From Streptomyces panaciradicis (lineage in GTDB: Bacteria > Actinomycetota > Actinomycetes > Streptomycetales > Streptomycetaceae), in contig NZ_JAMGBF010000078.1 of the NCBI RefSeq assembly GCF_023516615.1, positions 24,975-88,974 on the forward strand: a DNA stretch of 64,000 nucleotides, written 5' to 3'. The notes beneath the pieces were generated by a model that did no database searches, had not been told where the DNA came from, and saw only the letters and a program-made list of their open reading frames with translations. This document shows, in pieces, positions 59,770 through 64,000 of this stretch (positions are counted from its first letter, which is position 1; each line of letters begins with the position of its first letter). The translations under genes and the position numbers were made by a program.

Positions 59770-59857
59770 TCCGGCGGCGATCGGCGGGGCTCCCGGGTGG
59801 TCGACACGTCTCGGGGCAGATCGACAGATCTCGGGGCCGGATGATTCCCTGGCTGGC

Positions 59858-60430
59858 ATGACGAACATCCCCGTGACCACCTGGTCCCTGGAGCAGACCG
59901 CCCCGACCGACCTCCTGCCGGCCTCCGCGCCCGAGGGAGACGTGCGGATCGTGCGCTCCGAGGTCCCCTCCCCCGAGTTCAGCCGCTTCCTCTACGCCTC
60001 GGTCGGCGGCGACATCCGCTGGACCGACCGGCTGGACTGGACGTACGGCCGGTGGGAGGAGCACCTGGTGCGGCCCGGCGTGGAGACGTGGGTGGCCTAC
60101 GACCGGGGCACGCCCGCCGGGTACGTGGAGCTGGAAGCGCAGGACGACGGGGTCGTGGAGATCGTCCACTTCGGGCTGATCCCCGCCTTCCGGGGCCGCC
60201 GGATCGGCGGGCACCTGCTGTCGTACGGCGCCGCCCGCGCCTGGGACCTCGCCGACCGCTGGCCGGGGCGTGACCGCACCAAGCGGGTCTGGCTGCACAC
60301 CTGCAGCCTGGACGGCGAGCACGCCATGGACAACTACCAGCGCAGGGGCTTCAAGCTCTTCGACACCAAGGTCGAGGAGCAGGCCGAGGTGGCCGCTCCC
60401 GGCCCGTGGCCCGGCGCCTACCGCGTCTGA
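59858..60430 (+). CDS. GNAT acetyltransferase
   Basis: A 190-residue GNAT enzyme. The core begins ETWVAYDRGTPAGYVELEA, the acetyl-CoA loop is IPAFRGRRIGGHLL near 117, and the late motif is HAMDNYQRRGFKLFDTK. Substrate unknown. It stands upstream of the sulfur operon, separated by a perfect 12-bp hairpin, and is probably its own transcription unit. Confidence 0.87.
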   Translation: MTNIPVTTWSLEQTAPTDLLPASAPEGDVRIVRSEVPSPEFSRFLYASVGGDIRWTDRLDWTYGRWEEHLVRPGVETWVAYDRGTPAGYVELEAQDDGVVEIVHFGLIPAFRGRRIGGHLLSYGAARAWDLADRWPGRDRTKRVWLHTCSLDGEHAMDNYQRRGFKLFDTKVEEQAEVAAPGPWPGAYRV

Positions 60431-60469
60431 CCTGCGCGGACAAGAGTCCGCGCGCACGGTGTGATCGAC

Positions 60470-60504
60470 GACACCCTTGTCTCGCCTGTCGGGACAAGGG
60501 TGTC
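60470..60504. terminator. Perfect 12-bp inverted repeat before the sulfur operon
   Basis: GACACCCTTGTC (60470-60481) pairs exactly with GACAAGGGTGTC (60493-60504) over an 11-base loop. It may end transcription of the acetyltransferase or, lying just upstream of the leader peptide and a TTGGAC -35-like element, be an operator for the cysteine regulon. Confidence 0.65.
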
Positions 60505-60557
60505 CGCATCTTGGACGAAGCTGGACTGTGTCCAGATCGCCATGCCACGCTTCCGTC

Positions 60558-60641
60558 ATGTCCGGAACTGGAATTGCCTTGGTGAGTCGGCGGCACGTCG
60601 ACCTCGGCCGCATGTCCAGCGCCATCTGTCCGGCGAGCTGA
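60558..60641 (+). CDS. Putative cis-acting leader peptide of the sulfur operon (27 aa)
   Basis: ATG 60558 to TGA 60641 encodes 27 residues with the core SRRHVDLGRMSSAIC, the well-known actinobacterial leader-peptide motif found upstream of sulfite reductase and other sulfur genes. A single Cys near the end suggests ribosome-based sensing of cysteine, like the cysteine attenuator leaders described in actinobacteria. It ends about 128 bp before the sulfite reductase ATG. A start at the internal GTG (60582) is also possible. Confidence 0.75.
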   Translation: MSGTGIALVSRRHVDLGRMSSAICPAS

Positions 60642-60703
60642 CAGCTCAGAGCCGCCCGACATCTTCTGACATCTCCTCTTTCCCTGCGCAAAGACGCGCA
60701 CGT

Positions 60704-60763
60704 ATGCCCATGCGCGTGTACGCGCAGGCCAGAGCCGCTTTCCGCCTGTCCCGAAGGACGTAA
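60704..60763 (+). CDS. Possible second upstream small ORF (19 aa)
   Basis: ATG 60704 (or 60710) to TAA 60763 encodes MPMRVYAQARAAFRLSRRT. It stops five bases before the sulfite reductase ATG, inside which its own last codons form the GAAGGA ribosome site. There is no Shine-Dalgarno before it, so translation is uncertain, but its placement would couple it to the reductase. Confidence 0.3.
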   Translation: MPMRVYAQARAAFRLSRRT

Positions 60764-60768
60764 TCACC

Positions 60769-62466
60769 ATGGCCGCCTCCCCGCAGAACCCTGCCGCCGC
60801 GACTTCCCGCCGCAAGGTGAGCCGTCACCGCGGCGAGGGTCAGTGGGCCGCGGGGCACTTCACTCCGCTGAACGGCAACGAGCAGTTCAAGAAGGACGAC
60901 GACGGTCTCAATGTGCGGACACGCATTGAGACGATCTACTCCAAGCGCGGTTTCGACTCGATCGACCCGAGCGACCTGCGCGGGCGGATGCGCTGGTGGG
61001 GCCTGTACACCCAGCGCAAGCCCGGGATCGACGGCGGCAAGACCGCCGTGCTGGAGCCGGAGGAGCTGGACGACAAGTACTTCATGCTGCGGGTGCGCAT
61101 CGACGGCGGCCGTCTGACGACCCAGCAGCTGCGGGTCATCGGCGAGATCTCGCAGGAGTTCGCGCGCGGCAGCGCCGACATCACCGACCGGCAGAACATC
61201 CAGCTGCACTGGATCCGCATCGAGGACGTGCCGGAGATCTGGGAGCGGCTGGAGGCCGTCGGGCTGTCCACCACCGAGGCGTGCGGCGACTGCCCGCGTG
61301 TCGTCATCGGCTCGCCGGTCGCCGGGATCGCCGAGGACGAGATCATCGACGGCACCTGGGCCATCGACGAGATCCACGACCGCTACATCGGCAGCAAGGA
61401 GTTCTCCAACCTGCCGCGCAAGTTCAAGACGGCGATCTCCGGCTCCCCGCTGCTGGACGTCGTGCACGAGATCAACGACGTGGCCTTCGTCGGCGTCGAG
61501 CACCCCGAGCACGGCCCCGGCTTCGACCTGTGGGTCGGCGGCGGACTGTCCACCAACCCCAAGCTCGGCGTCCGGCTCGGCGCCTGGGTGCCGTTGGAGG
61601 AGGTCCCGGAGGTGTGGGCCGGCGTGGTCGGCATCTTCCGCGACTGGGGCTACCGCCGGCTGCGCAACCGCGCCCGCCTGAAGTTCCTCGTCGCCGACTG
61701 GGGTCCGGAGAAGTTCCGCCAGGTCCTGGAGGACGACTACCTCGGCCGCAAGCTCGTCGACGGCCCCGCGCCCGCCGACCCCTCGGGCCGCTGGCGCGAC
61801 CACGTCGGTGTGCACCGGCAGAAGGACGGCCGTTTCTACGTCGGTTTCGCCCCGCGCGTCGGCCGCGTGGACGGAACCACCCTCACGAAGATCGCGGAGG
61901 TGGCCGAGGCGCACGGCTCGCACCGGGTGCGGACCACCGTCGAGCAGAAGATGATCGTCCTCGATGTCGAGGAGGCGCAGGTCCAGCCGCTGGTGGAGGC
62001 CCTGGACGCGCTGGACCTGACGGCCGAGCCGTCGCCGTTCCGGCGGGGCACCATGGCCTGCACCGGCATCGAGTACTGCAAGCTCGCCATCGTCGAGACC
62101 AAGCAGCGCGGTTCGTCGCTGATCGACGAACTGGAGCGCCGCATCCCGGACTTCGACGAGCCGATCACCATCAACCTCAACGGCTGCCCGAACGCCTGCG
62201 CCCGTATCCAGGTCGCGGACATCGGTCTCAAGGGGCAGTTGGTCCTCAACGACCAGGGCGAGCAGGTCGAGGGCTACCAGGTGCACCTCGGCGGGGCGCT
62301 CGGCCTGGAGGCCGGGTTCGGCCGCAAGGTGCGCGGCCTGAAGGTCACTTCGGAGGAGCTGCCCGACTACGTCGAGCGCCTCCTGAAGCGGTTCCAGGCG
62401 GAGCGCGAGGACGGCGAGCGGTTCGCGGCCTGGGCCGCGCGCGCGTCCGAGGAGGCCCTGTCGTGA
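60769..62466 (+). CDS. sir: Assimilatory sulfite reductase (ferredoxin), siroheme enzyme
   Basis: A 565-residue monomeric sulfite/nitrite reductase of the ferredoxin type, with two ferrodoxin-like half domains and two siroheme-[4Fe-4S] domains. The cluster ligands are in ACTGIEYC (CX5C, near 430-437) and NGCPNACA (CX3C, near 470-476). TEACGDCPR lies in the first half domain. It reduces sulfite to sulfide in six electrons. Position before cysH and cysC shows the sulfite route rather than nitrite. ATG 60769 follows GAAGGA. Expression is probably controlled by the upstream leader peptide. Confidence 0.95.
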   Translation: MAASPQNPAAATSRRKVSRHRGEGQWAAGHFTPLNGNEQFKKDDDGLNVRTRIETIYSKRGFDSIDPSDLRGRMRWWGLYTQRKPGIDGGKTAVLEPEELDDKYFMLRVRIDGGRLTTQQLRVIGEISQEFARGSADITDRQNIQLHWIRIEDVPEIWERLEAVGLSTTEACGDCPRVVIGSPVAGIAEDEIIDGTWAIDEIHDRYIGSKEFSNLPRKFKTAISGSPLLDVVHEINDVAFVGVEHPEHGPGFDLWVGGGLSTNPKLGVRLGAWVPLEEVPEVWAGVVGIFRDWGYRRLRNRARLKFLVADWGPEKFRQVLEDDYLGRKLVDGPAPADPSGRWRDHVGVHRQKDGRFYVGFAPRVGRVDGTTLTKIAEVAEAHGSHRVRTTVEQKMIVLDVEEAQVQPLVEALDALDLTAEPSPFRRGTMACTGIEYCKLAIVETKQRGSSLIDELERRIPDFDEPITINLNGCPNACARIQVADIGLKGQLVLNDQGEQVEGYQVHLGGALGLEAGFGRKVRGLKVTSEELPDYVERLLKRFQAEREDGERFAAWAARASEEALS

Positions 62467-62639
62467 GCGAGCGGGCCGCCCCCTTCTACTGCCCCTACTG
62501 CGGCGACGAGGACCTGCGTCCCGGCGAGCAGGGCCACGGCGCGTGGGAATGCGCCGCGTGCAACCGGGCCTTCCAGTTGAAGTTCCTCGGGCTGCTGGCC
62601 CGGGGCCTTCGCACAGAAGCAGGGGGAGATCAGACATGA
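62463..62639 (+). CDS. Small two-CXXC zinc-ribbon-like protein
   Basis: A 58-residue protein starting at GTG 62463 inside the reductase stop (GTGA overlap). It has two zinc-type knuckles, CPYC at 10-13 and CAAC at 30-33, around DEDLRPGEQGHGAWE, and then a short hydrophobic helix. It is conserved in the sulfur operons of Streptomyces by position, and may deliver electrons or bind a cluster for the reductase or CysH. Function is not established. It overlaps the cysH start by four bases. Confidence 0.85.
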   Translation: MSERAAPFYCPYCGDEDLRPGEQGHGAWECAACNRAFQLKFLGLLARGLRTEAGGDQT

Positions 62640-63343
62640 CCGCGGTGACGGAAGAACGCACCACCGACGACCTGAAGGCGCTCGCCGAGCAGGCGGGCCG
62701 CGACCTGGAGGACGCCTCCGCCCTGGAGATCCTGCGGTGGGCGGCGGAGACCTTCGGCAGGCGTTTCTGCGTGACGTCGTCGATGGAGGACGCGGTGGTC
62801 GCCCACCTCGCCTCCCGCGCGATGCCCGGCGTCGACGTGGTGTTCCTCGACACCGGCTACCACTTCCCGGAGACCATCGGCACCCGCGACGCCGTCGAGG
62901 CCGTGATGGACGTCAACGTCATCACGCTGACGCCGCGTCAGACGGTCGCCGAGCAGGACGCGGAGTACGGCCCGAAGCTGCACGACCGCGACCCCGACCT
63001 GTGCTGCAAGCTGCGCAAGGTGCAGCCGCTGGAGCAGGGCCTGAGGAACTACGTGGCCTGGGCGACCGGACTGCGCCGCGACGAGTCCCCGACCCGGGCG
63101 AACACCCCGGTCGTCGGCTGGGACGAGAAGCGGCAGAAGGTCAAGATCTCGCCGATCGCCCGCTGGACCCAGGACGACGTGGACGCCTATGTCACCGAAC
63201 ACGGCGTTCTGACCAACCCGTTGCTGATGGACGGCTACGCGTCCGTCGGCTGCGCCCCCTGCACCCGCCGGGTGCTCGAGGGCGAGGACGCGCGCGCCGG
63301 CCGCTGGGCCGGGCGGGCCAAGACCGAGTGCGGGCTGCACTGA
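62636..63343 (+). CDS. cysH: Adenylyl-sulfate/phosphoadenylyl-sulfate reductase
   Basis: A 235-residue reductase that makes sulfite. It carries the four cluster cysteines C123, C124, C206 and C209 (DLCCKLRK and CAPC) typical of the [4Fe-4S] APS-reductase branch, and the catalytic C232 in the terminal KTECGLH. The four-Cys set points to APS as the main substrate, though cysC follows. Starts at ATG 62636 overlapping the small protein's TGA; ends at TGATG with cysC. Confidence 0.95.
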   Translation: MTAVTEERTTDDLKALAEQAGRDLEDASALEILRWAAETFGRRFCVTSSMEDAVVAHLASRAMPGVDVVFLDTGYHFPETIGTRDAVEAVMDVNVITLTPRQTVAEQDAEYGPKLHDRDPDLCCKLRKVQPLEQGLRNYVAWATGLRRDESPTRANTPVVGWDEKRQKVKISPIARWTQDDVDAYVTEHGVLTNPLLMDGYASVGCAPCTRRVLEGEDARAGRWAGRAKTECGLH

Positions 63344-63903
63344 TGACGACGACCGAGGAGTTGCAGGTGACGACCGGAGCCACCGTCTGGCTCACGGGTC
63401 TGCCGAGTGCCGGCAAGACCACCATCGCGTACGAGCTGGCCGGCCGGCTGCGCGAGGAGGGCCACCGCGTCGAGGTGCTCGACGGCGACGAGATCCGCGA
63501 GTTCATCTCGGCCGGTCTCGGCTTCAGCCGCGAGGACCGGCACACCAACGTGCAGCGCATCGGCTTCCTCGCCGAACTGCTCGCCCGCAACGGCGTCAAG
63601 GCGCTGGTCCCGGTCATCGCGCCGTACGCCGACAGCCGCGAGGCGGTGCGCAAGCGCCACCAGGACAGCGGGGCGCCGTACGTCGAGGTGCACGTCGCGA
63701 CCCCGGTCGAGGTGTGCTCCGTGCGGGACGTGAAGGGCCTGTACGCCAAGCAGGCGGCCGGCGAACTGACCGGGCTGACGGGTGTGGACGACCCCTACGA
63801 GCAGCCCGAGTCGCCCGACCTGCGCATCGAGTCGCAGCACCAGACCGTCCAGGAGTCCGCGGCCGCGGTCCACGCGCTGCTCACCGAGAGGGGACTGGCA
63901 TGA
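63343..63903 (+). CDS. cysC: Adenylyl-sulfate kinase
   Basis: A 186-residue kinase that phosphorylates APS to PAPS. The P-loop GLPSAGKT is at 19-26, DGDEIREFIS is the second conserved block and the substrate region is FSREDRHTNVQRIGFLA. The KGLYAK segment is typical of CysC. The start shares its A with the cysH stop (TGATG). Having both a cluster-type CysH and a CysC is common in Streptomyces, so PAPS may feed sulfation reactions as well. Confidence 0.95.
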   Translation: MTTTEELQVTTGATVWLTGLPSAGKTTIAYELAGRLREEGHRVEVLDGDEIREFISAGLGFSREDRHTNVQRIGFLAELLARNGVKALVPVIAPYADSREAVRKRHQDSGAPYVEVHVATPVEVCSVRDVKGLYAKQAAGELTGLTGVDDPYEQPESPDLRIESQHQTVQESAAAVHALLTERGLA

Positions 63904-64000
63904 CGACGACCGTCGCCGAGACCGAGGAGGGCACGGAGGTTCCGTACGCCCTCTCGCACCTGGACGCGCTGGAGTCCGAGGCGGTGCACATCTTCCGTGA
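63900..64000 (+). CDS. cysD: Sulfate adenylyltransferase subunit 2, 5' end
   Basis: Only the first 33 codons are in the window. The ATG overlaps the cysC stop (ATGA), and the sequence reaches YALSHLDALESEAVHIFRE, the conserved N-terminal helix of CysD that precedes the ATP-binding loop. It continues the operon, and cysN would be expected next. Confidence 0.9.
   Translation, partial: MTTTVAETEEGTEVPYALSHLDALESEAVHIFR

Overview
The window is a very GC-rich actinobacterial chromosome segment, almost certainly Streptomyces. Evidence: extreme third-position GC, many GTG/TTG starts, twin-arginine and Sec-exported plant-polysaccharide enzymes, DUF2637/DUF456 membrane proteins, single-domain ATP-binding (RsbW-like) and PP2C-like proteins, a covalent-flavin alditol oxidase, and an sir-cysH-cysC-cysD operon preceded by the SRRHVDLGRMSSAIC-type leader peptide of Streptomyces. 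About 61 protein-coding genes are called. Two run off the ends: the xanthine dehydrogenase small subunit at the left and cysD at the right.

Left part (1-19,000). Two xanthine dehydrogenase subunit genes diverge from a PucR-type purine-catabolism regulator. A hypothetical gene, a 180-bp MITE-like palindrome and a DUF2231 membrane protein follow, then a GntR regulator, a DUF2637 protein and an ATP-binding protein. Next is a gene-poor stretch (8,057-9,157) with a 180-bp duplication. Beyond it lie two exported proteins (one with an in-frame stop), a membrane HTH protein, pyruvate oxidase (poxB), a PP2C-like phosphatase, a TrmB/LuxR-type regulator, a DUF456 protein and an ogt/ada-alkA DNA alkylation repair pair.

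Middle (19,000-36,000). A roughly 0.9-kb non-coding minisatellite region is followed by rsgA, a 22-codon small ORF with a strong ribosome site, a sigma-like/zinc-finger/CBM2 fusion protein, a radical SAM protein with CX8CX2C spacing and a flavin-binding protein. A 2-hydroxyacid dehydrogenase diverges from alditol oxidase (aldO). Then come an MFS transporter, an ABC-2 exporter (ATPase and two permeases), an FAD oxidoreductase, a TetR/hydrolase pair with a clear operator, and a PEP-mutase-like protein.

Rhamnogalacturonan (pectin) locus (36,238-43,557). A DUF2264 protein, a rhamnogalacturonan acetylesterase, a PL4 lyase, a GH43/ricin-domain galactanase-like enzyme and a second GH43 enzyme together look able to strip and cleave RG-I pectin. 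LacI-type AAGCGCTT boxes sit in their promoters, and the same box precedes the LacI gene at 48,575, which suggests one regulon.

Right part (43,900-64,000). An APC permease diverges from homocysteine S-methyltransferase. They are followed by a carboxylesterase, the LacI regulator, and a run of small genes from 50,239 to 56,640 (ThuA, two VOC proteins, two AraC regulators, BrkB, AidB). Almost all of these start 6-8 nt after a TANNNT -10 box with no Shine-Dalgarno sequence, so they look leaderless. A GAF-domain regulator, an exported protein and an acetyltransferase lead into the assimilatory sulfur operon, which has an upstream leader peptide and hairpin.

A recurring oddity is intergenic minisatellites with unit lengths of 9, 16, about 30, 43, 61 and about 125 bp.
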